64,000 nt of DNA from Hydrogenophaga sp. PAMC20947 (lineage in GTDB: Bacteria > Pseudomonadota > Gammaproteobacteria > Burkholderiales > Burkholderiaceae_C), in the NCBI RefSeq assembly GCF_004795855.1, contig NZ_CP039252.1, forward strand, positions 186,001 to 250,000. Direction: 5' to 3'. Below, one piece after another: positions 28,602-39,298 of the stretch. How positions within the stretch are numbered: position 1 is the first letter of the stretch; every line of letters starts with the position of its first letter. The notes beneath the pieces are model-generated. The model worked only from the letters and a program-made list of their open reading frames with translations, did no database searches and was not told the DNA's origin. Made by a program: the position numbers and the translations under genes.

Positions 28602-29687
28602 ATGCATTCGCCTTTGATCATCGATGTGGCCGGATTCAAGCTGACCACGGCAGAGCGCCAGCGCCTGGCCCACCCTTTGGTGGGCGGCGTGATTTTGTTC
28701 GCTCGCAACTGGCAAGGCCGTGACCAGCTGACCGCGCTATGCCGGCAGATCAAGGCGGTTCGCCCCGACCTGCTCATCGCGGTGGATCACGAGGGAGGGC
28801 GGGTGCAACGGTTTCGCACAGACGGCTTCACCCACCTGCCACCGATGGCCGCACTGGGTGCCCTATGGGGAGCGCCTGACAAAAAGAAGGAAATGCCGGG
28901 AACGTCTGCCATGCGAGCCAGCCGCGCGGCCACGGCCTCGGGATACGTGTTGGGGGCGGAGTTGCGCGCGTGTGGCGTCGATCTGAGTTTTGCGCCCGTG
29001 CTCGATCTGGACTATGGCGACAGTTCGGTTATTGGTGACCGCTCATTTCACCGCGATCCTCGGGTTGTGTCCATGCTGGCGCAGGCGCTGATGCTGGGGC
29101 TGCAGCAAAGTGGCATGGGCAACTGTGGCAAACATTTTCCGGGGCACGGTTTTGTGAAGGCCGATTCTCATGTTGCGATACCGGTGGACAAGCGCAGTTT
29201 GAAGAAAATCTTGCGGGAAGATGCGGCACCCTTTGGTTGGCTTTCAGCTGGGCTGACCGCCGTCATGCCGGCGCATGTGATTTACCCCAAAGTGGATGCC
29301 AGGCCAGCGGGTTTTTCCGAGCGCTGGTTGCAAGATGTGCTTCGGCGTCAACTGGGTTTCACAGGCGCCATCTTCAGTGACGATCTGAGCATGGAGGCTG
29401 CTCGGCACATCGATGGCCGCCAGGTGAGCTTCACCGAGGCCGCATTGGCGGCGCTGGGCGCAGGGGCGGACATGGTGTTGTTGTGCAACCAGTCCGTGGT
29501 GAACGACGGTGTACCCATTGACGAAGCCATAGATGCTTTATCCCGCGCCGTCCTGGAAGGTCAGTGGGCCTTGAATCCGGCCAGCGAAGAACGCCGTCAA
29601 GCCTTGCTGCCACGGGATCGAGCCATGGACTGGGACAGTTTGATGGTCAGCGAGCGGTATATGCACGCGCTGTCGCTGCTGCCCTGA
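28602..29687 (+). CDS. nagZ: Beta-N-acetylhexosaminidase
   Basis: Cytoplasmic GH3 enzyme that removes GlcNAc from anhydro-muropeptides in cell-wall recycling. The 361-residue protein has DHEGGRVQRFRT (about residue 65), the family signature KHFPGHGFVKADSH (catalytic His about 185) and the nucleophile Asp in IFSDDLSMEAA (about 260). ATG 28602 follows TGGAG by 6 bp; an upstream TTG is rejected. It ends the lepA operon, and its TGA stop is the first three bases of a dispersed palindromic repeat. Confidence 0.95.
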   Translation: MHSPLIIDVAGFKLTTAERQRLAHPLVGGVILFARNWQGRDQLTALCRQIKAVRPDLLIAVDHEGGRVQRFRTDGFTHLPPMAALGALWGAPDKKKEMPGTSAMRASRAATASGYVLGAELRACGVDLSFAPVLDLDYGDSSVIGDRSFHRDPRVVSMLAQALMLGLQQSGMGNCGKHFPGHGFVKADSHVAIPVDKRSLKKILREDAAPFGWLSAGLTAVMPAHVIYPKVDARPAGFSERWLQDVLRRQLGFTGAIFSDDLSMEAARHIDGRQVSFTEAALAALGAGADMVLLCNQSVVNDGVPIDEAIDALSRAVLEGQWALNPASEERRQALLPRDRAMDWDSLMVSERYMHALSLLP

Positions 29688-29793
29688 TCCGGACTTGCGT
29701 TCGGCGCAATAGCGGCGCTGGTTGGCCTTGCCATGTCAGAGCACTGCCATCGGCACCTCGCCTTGTTCTCCATTTGAATGCAAACCGGTATCA
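29685..29793. repeat. Intergenic palindromic repeat, family 1, copy 2
   Basis: About 109 bp between convergent nagZ and the LON-domain gene. The left end TGATCCGGACTTGCGTTC and the right end GAATGCAAACCGGTATCA are imperfect inverted repeats. Internal AATAGCGGCG and CTCGCCTTGTTCTC match copy 1 at 8036-8145. The nagZ stop codon supplies the first TGA. The 82 bp from 29794 to 29875 holds nothing else I recognise. Confidence 0.65.
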
Positions 29794-29875
29794 GGCTCCC
29801 GGAGCGGCGCAGCCGCCCACCGACCATCAGTCGCCCTTGCCATGGCAACCTGCGGCGCGTGGGGGCAATATCTCT

Positions 29876-30562
29876 TTACCGATCCACACCCATCCGGTCC
29901 AGGAGGTCGGACACCAGTTCCAACCTCAAAACCGGACTGTCAAGTGACATCAGGCGTTGTTTGAGCTCGGTCTCCACGGGCAAGAGTTCCAGCCACCGGT
30001 TGGCCACCCAGCCGCTGTCTTCCCATTGGTAGGGCTCTTGCAGCGGGAGGTTGTTGCGTGCCTCAGGTTCGCGGTCGAGGAGGTTGTGCAACAGCCGTTC
30101 CAGGGCATCTCTCGTGCTGCCCAGGTCGTCCGGTACCGGCACCGGGGTATCTGCAGGCAGCAGCGTCACATCGGCTGTCCAAAGCCCATGTGGCAATTGC
30201 TGGCGGGACTCGATTTCAAATCTCTGCGAGCCACGGCAGTGGATCACCATCAGCCCAGCCTGAGGGCGCTCAATTTGTTCGATGTGAGCCAAGGTGCCGA
30301 CCGGATAAAAGGCTTCGTGGGCGAACCCGTCACCTGAGGGTTTGGCGCCTGGGTCCATGCGGCGGACTTCACTGCCCTCGCTCAAAGCCACCACCCCAAA
30401 AGGCGCACCGGCCTTGTGGCACCGGCCAATCATGTCCAGGTAGCGCACTTCGAAAATGCGCAACGGCATCCAGCCGCCCGGAAACAGCACCGTCTCCAGC
30501 GGGAACAGGGGCAACTGCTGAAGCTTGAGCGCTGCGGGCGCCTGTGGGTCGTCCTGGATCAA
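29876..30562 (-). CDS. LON substrate-binding (LAT) domain protein
   Basis: Stand-alone protein of 228 residues with the N-terminal domain of Lon protease but no AAA or protease domain. [20 protein letters not shown] and [12 protein letters not shown] (about residues 15-45) are diagnostic, with [20 protein letters not shown] further in. Function is unknown; a peptide- or protein-binding role is the family suggestion. It overlaps accD by 4 bp, so the two are coupled. In many related genomes folC follows accD; here this gene takes that position and then meets a repeat. Confidence 0.85.
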   Translation of the reverse strand: MIQDDPQAPAALKLQQLPLFPLETVLFPGGWMPLRIFEVRYLDMIGRCHKAGAPFGVVALSEGSEVRRMDPGAKPSGDGFAHEAFYPVGTLAHIEQIERPQAGLMVIHCRGSQRFEIESRQQLPHGLWTADVTLLPADTPVPVPDDLGSTRDALERLLHNLLDREPEARNNLPLQEPYQWEDSGWVANRWLELLPVETELKQRLMSLDSPVLRLELVSDLLDRMGVDR

Positions 30563-31437
30563 TCGGCGACAACCGCGTCAGCGCTTTGCCGCTGCAACAT
30601 GGCCAGGCAGTTGGCGACCGTGTTGCGCAGTGCCCGCCGGTCACAAATGAAATCCACCGCGCCTTTGGTTTGCAGGAACTCAGCGCGCTGGAAGCCTTCT
30701 GGCAACTTCACTCGGACGGTGTTCTCAATCACGCGCGGGCCAGCGAAGCCGATGAGGGCTTTGGGTTCGGCAATGACCACATCGCCCAGAAAGGCAAAAC
30801 CCGCCGAGACACCGCCCATGGTTGGATCGGTGAGCACGCTGATAAAGGGCAGCCCCTTTTTTGCGAGGCGGGTCAAAGAAGCGTTGGTCTTGGCCATCTG
30901 CATCAGCGACAGCAGGCCTTCCTGCATGCGGGCGCCACCAGTGGCCGTGAAGCAGATGAAAGGGACTTTTTGTGCGATAGCTTCTTCCACCCCTCTCACA
31001 AAGCGCTCACCCACGACAGACCCCATAGAGCCACCCATGAAATCGAATTCGAAACAGGCGACCACCACGCTGACATCTTGTACGGCGCCACCCATGACAA
31101 TCAAGGCGTCGGTTTCACCCGTGGATTCCAGGGCTTCTTTCAGCCGCTCTGGATATTTCCGGCTGTCTTTGAACTTCAGCGGGTCAACGGGCAGCACCTC
31201 TTGCGCGAGCTCGTAGCGTCCCTCGGCATCGAGAAATGCATTGAGGCGCGCGCGCGCGCCGATCCGGTGGTGGTGGTTGCAATGGGGGCAAACGTTCTGG
31301 TTTTTTTCCAGATCCGTCTTGTACAACACCGCTTCGCAGCTGGGGCACTTGATCCACAAACCTTCAGGGACGCTGCGGCGTTCCGTCGGGTTGGTGGGCG
31401 TGATCTTGGGAGGGAGCAGTTTTTCGAGCCAGGACAT
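30559..31437 (-). CDS. accD: Acetyl-CoA carboxylase carboxyltransferase beta subunit
   Basis: Zinc-ribbon subunit of the carboxyltransferase that makes malonyl-CoA, the substrate of the FabD/FabH enzymes encoded elsewhere in this window. The 292-residue protein has the Zn ribbon CPSCEAVLY ... [11 protein letters not shown] (Cys-x-x-Cys twice, about residues 31-55) and the crotonase-fold core [15 protein letters not shown] and [17 protein letters not shown]. The order trpF-trpB-trpA-accD is conserved in Betaproteobacteria. Confidence 0.97.
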   Translation of the reverse strand: MSWLEKLLPPKITPTNPTERRSVPEGLWIKCPSCEAVLYKTDLEKNQNVCPHCNHHHRIGARARLNAFLDAEGRYELAQEVLPVDPLKFKDSRKYPERLKEALESTGETDALIVMGGAVQDVSVVVACFEFDFMGGSMGSVVGERFVRGVEEAIAQKVPFICFTATGGARMQEGLLSLMQMAKTNASLTRLAKKGLPFISVLTDPTMGGVSAGFAFLGDVVIAEPKALIGFAGPRVIENTVRVKLPEGFQRAEFLQTKGAVDFICDRRALRNTVANCLAMLQRQSADAVVAD

Positions 31438-31535
31438 GAATTTTTCCTTTGAGCGTCAAATTAAACCACGGGGAAACGCGGTTCGTTGTTGCGCCACTTT
31501 GGAGCCTAAGGTGTTTTCGGGGCGGGGTGGCGCGC

Positions 31536-32345
31536 TCAGGCGTCCAGCGCTTTCCGGATGGTGCGCAGGAAACTGGTGGCCACGGGAATCACCTTCTCGT
31601 AGGGCTCGTTGTCAATGAGCTGGATGATCTTGCTGCCGATCACCACTGCGTCAGCTGTCTTGCTGAGGGCTTTCGCGGTTTCTGCGTCGCGAATACCGAA
31701 GCCAACACCCACGGGCACGCTGACATGGCTTCGGATACGCGGAAGCATGGCTTCGACCTGTCCCACATCCAGCGTGCCGGCTCCGGTCACACCTTTCAGG
31801 GACACGTAGTACACGTAACCGCTGGCCACGCGGGCGACCTGCTGCATGCGCTCATCCGTGGATGTGGGCGCGAGCAGGAAAATCAGGTCCATGTTGTGGG
31901 CGCGCAGTGCTGTCGCAAATTCTTCGCACTCTTCCGGTGGATAGTCCACCACCAGTACCCCGTCGACGCCGGCGGCCGATGCATCACGCACAAAACTGCC
32001 TTCGCCACGCTTCTGGTCGTAGCGCTCGATCGGGTTCGCGTAGCCCATGAGTACCACGGGCGTGGTGGTGTTGCCTTCTCGAAATTTCTTCACCATGGCG
32101 ATGACCTGGGTCAGGCCAATGCCCAGCGCCAAGGCACGGTCCCCGGCTTTCTGGATCACGGGGCCGTCGGCGGATGGATCGGAGAAGGGTACGCCCAGCT
32201 CGATCACATCGGCTCCGCCCTCAACCATGCCATGCATGAGGTCGGGCGTGATGGTGGCGAAGGGAAAGCCAGCCGTGACGAACGGAATCAGCGCTGTGCG
32301 GTTTTGCGCCTTGAGGGCGCTCATGGTGATTTCAATGCGGCTCAT
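31536..32345 (-). CDS. trpA: Tryptophan synthase alpha subunit
   Basis: Cleaves indole-3-glycerol phosphate to indole, which channels to TrpB. The 269-residue TIM barrel has [10 protein letters not shown] (about residue 20), the catalytic Glu in [16 protein letters not shown] (about 48) and Asp in [10 protein letters not shown] (about 130), and [12 protein letters not shown]. The ATG overlaps the trpB stop by 4 bp (ATGA), typical of the coupled trpBA pair. Confidence 0.97.
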   Translation of the reverse strand: MSRIEITMSALKAQNRTALIPFVTAGFPFATITPDLMHGMVEGGADVIELGVPFSDPSADGPVIQKAGDRALALGIGLTQVIAMVKKFREGNTTTPVVLMGYANPIERYDQKRGEGSFVRDASAAGVDGVLVVDYPPEECEEFATALRAHNMDLIFLLAPTSTDERMQQVARVASGYVYYVSLKGVTGAGTLDVGQVEAMLPRIRSHVSVPVGVGFGIRDAETAKALSKTADAVVIGSKIIQLIDNEPYEKVIPVATSFLRTIRKALDA

Positions 32346-33631
32346 TTGGACACTTTCACAACCACAGGCTCACTGCTGCCCTTGACAGACTGCCCTTTGC
32401 AGCTGGGTCGGCAATAAAAATCGGCTTTGGAAAGATCAGCGACGGTGCCGATATCCTTGTCGCCCCGCCCGGAGAGGTTGACCAGCAGGGACTGATCGGG
32501 GCGCATGGTTTTCGCCAGTTTCATGGCATACGCCACCGCATGGCTGGATTCCAGCGCAGGGATGATGCCCTCGGTGCGGCACAGGTAGTGGAAGGCTTCC
32601 AGCGCTTCGGTATCGGTGATGCCCACGTATTCGGCACGACCGATGTCCTTGAGGAAGGCGTGTTCCGGGCCGACACCCGGGTAATCCAGCCCGGCGCTCA
32701 CACTGTGGGTTTCCGTGACCTGGCCGTTGTCGTCCTGCAGCACGTAGGTGCGGTTGCCGTGCAAGACACCTGGGCTGCCCTTTTGCAAAGAGGCCGAGTG
32801 CTTGCCGCTTTCCAGGCCTTCGCCTGCGGCCTCAACACCGATCAGTCGGGTGGCCGCATGGTTGATATAGGGGTAGAAAATGCCCATCGCATTGGACCCG
32901 CCTCCGACGCAAGCAATCACGGCATCGGGTTGCTCGCTGGTGCAGCCGGCGGCCTGGAGCATTTCCGGCATTTGCACCAGGCACTCATCGCCGATGACAC
33001 GCTGGAAGTCGCGCACCATCATGGGATAGGGGTGTGGGCCAGCCACGGTGCCGATGATGTAGAAGGTGTTGTCGACGTTGGCCACCCAATCGCGCATGGC
33101 CTCATTCAGAGCGTCTTTGAGAGTTTTGCTGCCACTTTCAACCGGTACCACTGTGGCGCCCAGCAGTTTCATGCGGTAGACGTTGGGGCTTTGACGCTTG
33201 ATGTCTTCGCTGCCCATGTAAACCACACACTCCAGCCCATAGCGGGCACAAATCGTGGCGGTGGCCACACCGTGCTGACCGGCCCCCGTCTCCGCAATGA
33301 TCCGTGGCTTGCCCATGCGTTTGGCGAGCATGGCCTGGCCGATGGTGTTGTTGATTTTGTGCGCACCGGTGTGATTCAGATCTTCGCGCTTGAGGAAAAT
33401 CTGTGCGCCTCCTTGCTCATGGCTCATGCGCGCGGCATGGTAAACCGGGCTGGGGCGGCCCACGAAGTGGGCGAGCTCGTTTTTGAACTCAGCGACGAAG
33501 TCGGGGTCGTCCTGGTATTTGGCGTAAGCGTCTTTCAGCTCGTTGATGGCATGCGTGAGGGTTTCGCTCACGAAACTGCCGCCGTAAATGCCGAAATGGC
33601 CGCGGGCGTCGGGTTGTTGGTATTCAGACAT
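32342..33631 (-). CDS. trpB: Tryptophan synthase beta subunit
   Basis: PLP enzyme that joins indole and serine to give tryptophan. The 429-residue protein has the PLP lysine in [14 protein letters not shown] (about Lys92) and the phosphate-binding loop [12 protein letters not shown] (about 235). ATG 33631 is used; an upstream TTG adds 13 residues unlike the family. A short extra tail after the normal C terminus ends in VVVKVSK and includes two Cys (FYCRPSCKG), which is unusual and may bind a metal or be neutral. Confidence 0.97.
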   Translation of the reverse strand: MSEYQQPDARGHFGIYGGSFVSETLTHAINELKDAYAKYQDDPDFVAEFKNELAHFVGRPSPVYHAARMSHEQGGAQIFLKREDLNHTGAHKINNTIGQAMLAKRMGKPRIIAETGAGQHGVATATICARYGLECVVYMGSEDIKRQSPNVYRMKLLGATVVPVESGSKTLKDALNEAMRDWVANVDNTFYIIGTVAGPHPYPMMVRDFQRVIGDECLVQMPEMLQAAGCTSEQPDAVIACVGGGSNAMGIFYPYINHAATRLIGVEAAGEGLESGKHSASLQKGSPGVLHGNRTYVLQDDNGQVTETHSVSAGLDYPGVGPEHAFLKDIGRAEYVGITDTEALEAFHYLCRTEGIIPALESSHAVAYAMKLAKTMRPDQSLLVNLSGRGDKDIGTVADLSKADFYCRPSCKGQSVKGSSEPVVVKVSK

Positions 33632-33676
33632 GGAGAGGGGGATTCCGGTGGGTCCGCCTGCGTTGCGCAAAGCGCG

Positions 33677-34363
33677 TCAGGTCGGACGGGAGAGGGATGC
33701 GTCGGCCGCTCGAACGGCGGCGACAAACCGATGGATCTTCTCAGGGTCTTTGATGCCTTTGGACACCTCGACCCCGGAACTCACATCAACGGCCCAGGGC
33801 CGCACACGCGAGATACCATCGATCGCGTTGGCTGCGTCGAGTCCACCAGACAAGACGAGGCGAGAGCCGGCGTTTAGAAGCGGGTGTGACCAAGGGAATG
33901 CTGTCCAGTCAAAAGATTGGCCTCCGCCGCCGTACCCGTCCACATGGGCATCCAGCAAAATTGCCTGGGCGGTCGCGAAGTCTTGGGCGTATTTTAGAAG
34001 ATCGAAGCCCGCCCCGGCTGTCCCGGTGGGAATTCGTGCCGCCCGAAGGTAGGGACGGGCGGAAGCCAGGCAGTCTGCAGGGCTTTCGTCACCGTGAAAT
34101 TGCAACAGCGCCAGAGGGACCGCAGCGACTGCCTTTGCGATGAATTCAGGACTGGCATTGACGAACAGCAGCACCGGGGTCACGAAAGCAGGCAGGCGCG
34201 CGGCCAACGCTGCCGCACGCTCGGGCGAGACAAACCGCGGGCTTTTGGGGTACAGCACAAAACCCACGGCATCGGCGCCAGCTTGCACAACAGCGTCGAC
34301 ATCGGCTTCGCGTGTCAGGCCGCAAATTTTGATACGGGTTCGGTGGGGATTCACATAGTCCAT
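33677..34363 (-). CDS. trpF: Phosphoribosylanthranilate isomerase
   Basis: Amadori-type isomerisation step of tryptophan synthesis. The 228-residue TIM barrel has RIKICGLTREADVDA with the catalytic Cys (about residue 14), the catalytic Asp in LLDAHVDGYGG (about 137), and LSGGLDAANAI near the phosphate-binding end. It lies between truA and trpB, the usual position in this lineage. Confidence 0.96.
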   Translation of the reverse strand: MDYVNPHRTRIKICGLTREADVDAVVQAGADAVGFVLYPKSPRFVSPERAAALAARLPAFVTPVLLFVNASPEFIAKAVAAVPLALLQFHGDESPADCLASARPYLRAARIPTGTAGAGFDLLKYAQDFATAQAILLDAHVDGYGGGGQSFDWTAFPWSHPLLNAGSRLVLSGGLDAANAIDGISRVRPWAVDVSSGVEVSKGIKDPEKIHRFVAAVRAADASLSRPT

Positions 34364-34411
34364 GGGGCAGTCATCGAGAACGTGGCGTCAGGGGGGTGAC
34401 GCAAATACCGC

Positions 34412-35284
34412 TCATGGTAACCAGTCGAAACCCGGTGTGCGGTCGGGCAAACCGAAAGCCGCATCGTAGGTGGGGCCCAGAAAATACAGGCCATCGGGCG
34501 AGAAGGTGGGCGCAGCTGCGTCCCGGCTGCGGGCCTCCAGGACTTCAGCCATCCAGCCGGTCGGGCGTTGGCCTGTGCCGATCGCGATCAAGCACCCCAT
34601 GATGTTGCGGATCATGTGGTGCAGGAAGGCGCTGGCTTCAAATTCAAAGCGCCAGTAGGCTCCTCGTCGGGAAACTTCTGCGCGCAGCAAATGCTTGATT
34701 GGGGAGTGGGCTTGGCATTGTGAAGCGCGGAAAGAGGAAAAATCATGTTCCCCCAGCAAGGTTTGAGCGGCCTTTTGCATGGGTTCGAGTTGCATGGGGC
34801 GAAACACCCAGCCCACCTTGCCTGCATCCACACTGGGTCGCACGGGGGACTCCAGTAGCACGTAGGCGTATCGGCGAGACTGCGCGCTGCCACGAGCGTG
34901 AAAGCTCGTGGGCACGTCGCGCGCCCATTGCACGGCGATATCGTCGGGCAAGTAGCGGTTGGTGCCTCGCATCCAGGCCATCGTTTCCCGCTGCAGAGGC
35001 ACATCAAAGTGCACGACCTGCATCAAACCGTGGACGCCCGCATCGGTGCGCCCGGCACACAACGTGGTCACCGAAGGCAGATCGGTGAACAGGGCCAGAG
35101 CCTTCTCAAGCTTGTCTTGCACGGTCAATCCGCTGGCCTGACTCTGCCAGCCTTGATAGGAGGATCCGTTGTAGCTGACGCCCAGCGCACAACGGAAAAC
35201 GCCCGCTGGCGTGTGGTCCAGGCGGGCGTTCAAGGCGGAGCGCGATTCTGCGGGCAATGCGCTCGTCAGGCCGGAGGAAATCAA
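34412..35284 (-). CDS. truA: tRNA pseudouridine synthase A
   Basis: Modifies U38-U40 of tRNA anticodon stems. The 290-residue protein has SYNGSSYQGWQSQ near residue 37, the catalytic Asp81 in CAGRTDAGVHGLMQV, and FLHHMIRNIMGCLIAIGTG. It begins 4 bp inside the end of fimV and therefore shares its transcript; this fimV-truA-trpF order is widely conserved. Confidence 0.95.
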   Translation of the reverse strand: MISSGLTSALPAESRSALNARLDHTPAGVFRCALGVSYNGSSYQGWQSQASGLTVQDKLEKALALFTDLPSVTTLCAGRTDAGVHGLMQVVHFDVPLQRETMAWMRGTNRYLPDDIAVQWARDVPTSFHARGSAQSRRYAYVLLESPVRPSVDAGKVGWVFRPMQLEPMQKAAQTLLGEHDFSSFRASQCQAHSPIKHLLRAEVSRRGAYWRFEFEASAFLHHMIRNIMGCLIAIGTGQRPTGWMAEVLEARSRDAAAPTFSPDGLYFLGPTYDAAFGLPDRTPGFDWLP

Positions 35285-37881
35285 GCCAGGTCTGCGAGGA
35301 ACGTGCTGGCTTTGTTCTTGAGTGAACCAGAAGCCTCTGCCAGCACTTCTTCTGCCAGGGACCGAGCGCCTTCCATGTCGCCGATAGCGCGAAATTCCTC
35401 GGCCAGGGAGAGTTTGGTCTCCAGCGGGTTTTCTGCGCTGAGGGCGCCCGGCTCGGTCGTGAGCGATTCGTCGCCGTTGAGATCGAGTTCGATGTTGCTC
35501 AGGTCAAATGCCATGAGTTCCGGGCTGGGCGTGTCTGCAGCGGCCGTCGAGTCGAGTTCAGATGCAACATCAAAGTCGAAATCGGGCAAAACCTCGCTCT
35601 CGTTGAAGGTCGGGCTGGGCTCGAACGTGGCATCGGCGTCCAAGGGCATCGGCTCCGAGGGGAAGTCGAGGTCAAAGTTCATGGACTTGGAGTTGGGGCT
35701 GTCCGATGTCTCAGCCGTTGCTGCGGTCAGCACATCGGTTTGCTCCAGGTCGTCCAGGCGCGAAACAGGTGATGGGCGGCTTGGCATCTCAAGTGGCACG
35801 GGCGCAGAGGCCTCTTCCAGTGTGACGTCCAGATCGAGATCCAGATCCAGATCGCCATCGGGGCTGGATGTGGAGGTTGGAGCGAGCGTGCTGTTGCTGA
35901 AAGGGAGGGTGTTGGCGCCACCGGCCACAGTTGAACTTGTTGCGCCTGCTTTTTCCGGAGGGCGACCTCCGGGTTGGTACAGCGGGTTGCTTGGATCCAG
36001 CTCTTTGCCCAGCTCACAGGCATGGGCCCATTCTTCGCCCGTGCCTTGTGTCAGGCCGAAAGCTTCGGTGGCCACGACCTCAAAGGCTTTGGCGTCGCGC
36101 CGCTTGGCGTAAATTTCCAACAATTTGTTGTGGATTGCCACGCGGGTTGGCGCGCTGCGCATGGCCTCTTTGAGGATCTCTTCGGCCTGCAGATCTCGAC
36201 CGTAGGCCAAATACACGTCTGCTTCGGCAACTGGGTCGACATCACCGGCAGCGTCAAGCTGGCTGGGTGAATAAACCATGGACGATCCCGAGGCAGAGGC
36301 TTCAGCCGTGTCAATGCGTTGACCACCGCTGGAGCCAAAGAACGAATCGGGTTGGAGGCGGCTTTCCAGGAATGAGCTGTCGACGCCAGCCCCCTTCTTG
36401 CGTTGCCGCATGCGGTAAATGCCCAAGCCGGCCAGCAGGGCCAGTAGGCCACCAGCCACCGGCAGCATCAGTGGGTTCTCCATCAGCTGTTCCACGAAGG
36501 AAGGCTCTTCCGGCGCAGGGGCAGGCACAGGAATCGGCGCTGGAGGTGGGGGCGTGACCTCGGCTGGCTCCACTGCCGGTGCTGCGGGTGTCTCGGTTGC
36601 GGCGGCAGGTTCTGCGCCTTCTGTTGCGACGGGAGCGGCCGCGACCACAGTGGCTGCGGTGTCCGCAGGGGCCGTGGCCGCTGCAGTGGCAGCAGCAGGG
36701 GCTGCTGCTCCCGTGGTCGCACCCAGTTTGGCCAGATCATCAATGTTGCGCGACAGCTCAGCTGCACGTGATGACGCCTCGTTGGCGCGCCGTTCCTGAG
36801 CAATTTTGTCTTCGGCCGTGGTTTGGCCAGGGGCCGCACCCTTGGAAACCGTCAACTTGTCCTGGACGGGCGTTGCCGGTTTGGGTTCTTGCACTTCAGC
36901 CTGAACCTTGCCGCTGGCTTCCCGGTCTGCTGCCGCAATCGATGCTTCAGGCACTTCTCCGGCCAGGCGACGGCGGAACTCGTTGAAATCCCGGCTCTGG
37001 GCAGAAATGATCTGGCGCGCTTCCTGTGTATCCACGGCCGACGCGGCCGCTTGGTTGGGGAGCTCGAGCACGGCACCCGCCTTCACGCGGTTGACGTTGC
37101 CCTGGATGAACGCTTTGGGATTGCTGCGCAGCATGGCGACCAGCATCTGGTCCAGCGATATGTTGGCAGGCAGGTTGTCGGCGGCGATGCGCCCAGCGGT
37201 GTCGCCCGATTTGACACGGACTCGGCTGGACTCAATAGTCTCTTTCGCGGGCGCCGGGGCTTGTACGGGTGCCGCGGCTGAGGCAGGTGCCCGTGCTGCC
37301 GATGCGGGCGCCGCAGCAGGCTTGGCTGCCGGTGATTGCTTCGGAGCCAACGTCGGGGCCGTGGGGGCCACTGCCGCAGCCAAAGGTGCGGGAGCGGCGG
37401 GTCGGAGGTTGGGGGGATCGAAGAGCAGGGTGTAGTCGCGGACGATGCGACCGGACGCCCAGTTGGCTTCGAGGATCATGTCCATGAAGGGTTCACCGAC
37501 AGGCCGATTGCCCACCAGCGTGAGGTAGGCACGTCCGTCGGGTCGCCGTTGCAAAGCGATCTGCACGCCGGCCAAGGCCGCGTTGAGGTCCATGCCGGCC
37601 GCCCTGAAGGCTTCAAGCGGCGCAAGTCCCACTTTGAGCGAGTCAGCTTCCTCTTTGCTGATTTCCAGCACCTCTACCTCAGCCCGAAGGGGTTCACCCA
37701 GCGGAGATTTGACGGTCATGCGACCAAGCGCCAACGCTTGTGCGTCGGTGGCCTGGAACAAGCCGGTACACAGCAGGGCCGCTGCTGCGACCGCGTGCAT
37801 CCGCGCGAGGCCTCTTAAACCCGTGTCCCTCACTTGAGAAGGGGTCGAGCTGGGATGGGTTTGGCAAGTGGAAATTGGCAC
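35281..37881 (-). CDS. fimV: FimV-family LysM/TPR inner-membrane protein
   Basis: Peptidoglycan-binding hub protein; in Pseudomonas FimV supports twitching motility and polar organisation. Of 866 residues: a signal/anchor segment (about 28-50), the FimV N-terminal domain beginning LGRMTVKSPLGEPLRAEVEV, a LysM-like domain with SRVRVKSGDTAGRIA (about 225-280), an Ala/Pro-rich and coiled-coil middle, a membrane helix LPVAGGLLALLAGLGIYRMR (about 475-495), and a cytoplasmic acidic part ending in FimV-C helices (SLAEEFRAIGDMEGARSLAE). The GTG start at 37881 may be too early; ATG 37800 begins at the signal peptide. It heads the truA-trp-accD operon. Confidence 0.9.
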   Translation of the reverse strand: MPISTCQTHPSSTPSQVRDTGLRGLARMHAVAAAALLCTGLFQATDAQALALGRMTVKSPLGEPLRAEVEVLEISKEEADSLKVGLAPLEAFRAAGMDLNAALAGVQIALQRRPDGRAYLTLVGNRPVGEPFMDMILEANWASGRIVRDYTLLFDPPNLRPAAPAPLAAAVAPTAPTLAPKQSPAAKPAAAPASAARAPASAAAPVQAPAPAKETIESSRVRVKSGDTAGRIAADNLPANISLDQMLVAMLRSNPKAFIQGNVNRVKAGAVLELPNQAAASAVDTQEARQIISAQSRDFNEFRRRLAGEVPEASIAAADREASGKVQAEVQEPKPATPVQDKLTVSKGAAPGQTTAEDKIAQERRANEASSRAAELSRNIDDLAKLGATTGAAAPAAATAAATAPADTAATVVAAAPVATEGAEPAAATETPAAPAVEPAEVTPPPPAPIPVPAPAPEEPSFVEQLMENPLMLPVAGGLLALLAGLGIYRMRQRKKGAGVDSSFLESRLQPDSFFGSSGGQRIDTAEASASGSSMVYSPSQLDAAGDVDPVAEADVYLAYGRDLQAEEILKEAMRSAPTRVAIHNKLLEIYAKRRDAKAFEVVATEAFGLTQGTGEEWAHACELGKELDPSNPLYQPGGRPPEKAGATSSTVAGGANTLPFSNSTLAPTSTSSPDGDLDLDLDLDVTLEEASAPVPLEMPSRPSPVSRLDDLEQTDVLTAATAETSDSPNSKSMNFDLDFPSEPMPLDADATFEPSPTFNESEVLPDFDFDVASELDSTAAADTPSPELMAFDLSNIELDLNGDESLTTEPGALSAENPLETKLSLAEEFRAIGDMEGARSLAEEVLAEASGSLKNKASTFLADLA

Positions 37882-38064
37882 GTAGACCTCGACGTAAAAA
37901 ACCGAGAATTGACCTTAACATCAACGCGTTACAGTGACAAGCTGAGAACTCGCTTGAGTTTTCAACACCCTGTTCAAATGGCCCGCAAGGCCCCGACCCG
38001 TTGCGGGTTTACAACGAGCCGGGTGTCTGGTCAGCGGTACACAGCAAGTGCACCGCCGGCGCGA
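37882..38064. other. Upstream region of the fimV operon
   Basis: This 183-bp gap between asd and fimV should contain the fimV promoter on the reverse strand. No clear -35/-10 pair was found. No gene or terminator seen. Confidence 0.4.
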
Positions 38065-39198
38065 TTATGCGTCGAGAAGTATGCGCAACATACGGCGAAG
38101 TGGCTCAGCGGCACCCCACAGCAGCTGATCGCCGATGGTGAAGGCACCGACATACTCGGGGCCCATGGCCAATTTGCGCACGCGGCCCACGGGAATGGTC
38201 ATGGTGCCGGTCACGGCCACGGGGGTCAGATCCTTGACCGTGGCCTCGCGTGTGTTGGGCACGACCTTGGCCCATGGGTTGTCTGCTGCGATCATGGCTT
38301 CTATATCGGCCACTGGCACATCCTTCTTGAGCTTGAAGGTCAGTGCCTGGCTGTGGCATCGCATCGCGCCCACACGCACGCAGAAACCATCCACCGGAAT
38401 CGGCGCCGAGCCAAAGGCTTCGCCCAGCCCCAAGATCTTGTTGGTCTCGGCCATGGCCTTCCACTCTTCTTTGGACATGCCGTCGCCGAGGTCTTTGTCG
38501 ATCCAGGGGATCAACGAGCCACCCAGGGGCACACCAAAGTTGGCCGTCTCAGCAGCAGACAGGCCGCGTTGCTTGGCGATCACCTTGCGGTCAATCTCCA
38601 GGATGGCGCTTTTGGGGTCGTCCAGCAGGGCTTTGACTTCGGCGTTCAGCGTGCCGTATTGGGTGAGCAACTCGCGCATGTGCTGCGCGCCACCGCCGGA
38701 AGCCGCCTGGTAGGTCTGGGTGGACATCCACTCCACCAGCCCGGCTTTGTACAACGCGCCCACGCCCATCAACATGCAGCTCACCGTGCAGTTGCCTCCA
38801 ACCCAGTTTTTGCCGCCGTTGGCCATTGCGTCCTTGATCACGGGCAGGTTGACTGGATCGAGCACGATCACGGCGTCGTTTTCCATGCGCAGCGTGGAGG
38901 CCGCGTCGACCCAGTGGCCAGTCCAGCCTGCGGCGCGCAGTTTGGGGAAAACATCCGAGGTGTAGTCACCGCCTTGGGCGGTGATGATGATGTCGCAACG
39001 CTTCAGTGCATCGATGTTGAATGCATCTTGCAATGTGGTTTCGTTTTTGGCCATGGCCGGGGCTTTGCCGCCAGCGTTGGAAGTGGAGAAGAAGAGGGGC
39101 TCGATCAGGTCGAAGTCTTTCTCTTCGATCATGCGGTCCATCAGCACGGAGCCGACCATACCGCGCCAGCCGACCAACCCTACCAATTTGTTACTCAT
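38065..39198 (-). CDS. asd: Aspartate-semialdehyde dehydrogenase
   Basis: Reduces aspartyl phosphate to the semialdehyde shared by lysine, threonine, methionine and peptidoglycan precursor synthesis. The 377-residue protein has the NADP loop [17 protein letters not shown], the nucleophile Cys in [12 protein letters not shown] (about 135) and the acid-base His in [11 protein letters not shown] (about 276). This is the E. coli-type (AsdA) form. It follows leuC-leuD-leuB as in many Betaproteobacteria, but with a terminator-like hairpin between. Confidence 0.96.
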   Translation of the reverse strand: MSNKLVGLVGWRGMVGSVLMDRMIEEKDFDLIEPLFFSTSNAGGKAPAMAKNETTLQDAFNIDALKRCDIIITAQGGDYTSDVFPKLRAAGWTGHWVDAASTLRMENDAVIVLDPVNLPVIKDAMANGGKNWVGGNCTVSCMLMGVGALYKAGLVEWMSTQTYQAASGGGAQHMRELLTQYGTLNAEVKALLDDPKSAILEIDRKVIAKQRGLSAAETANFGVPLGGSLIPWIDKDLGDGMSKEEWKAMAETNKILGLGEAFGSAPIPVDGFCVRVGAMRCHSQALTFKLKKDVPVADIEAMIAADNPWAKVVPNTREATVKDLTPVAVTGTMTIPVGRVRKLAMGPEYVGAFTIGDQLLWGAAEPLRRMLRILLDA

Positions 39199-39221
39199 AT
39201 CAAACGCCCTTTCAGTTTAAG

Positions 39222-39267
39222 AAAAAAACAGGCCAGACCCGGCTGTTTTGCCCCGACTCGTCTGGCC
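39222..39267 (-). terminator. Terminator-like hairpin upstream of asd
   Basis: On the reverse strand GGCCAGAC (39267-39260) pairs with GTCTGGCC (39238-39231) across a 21-base loop and is followed by TGTTTTTTT. It would end leader or leuB-derived transcripts before asd. Confidence 0.6.
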
Positions 39268-39298
39268 GGGGAGGGGCGCACGACGAACCGGAGCTGTG

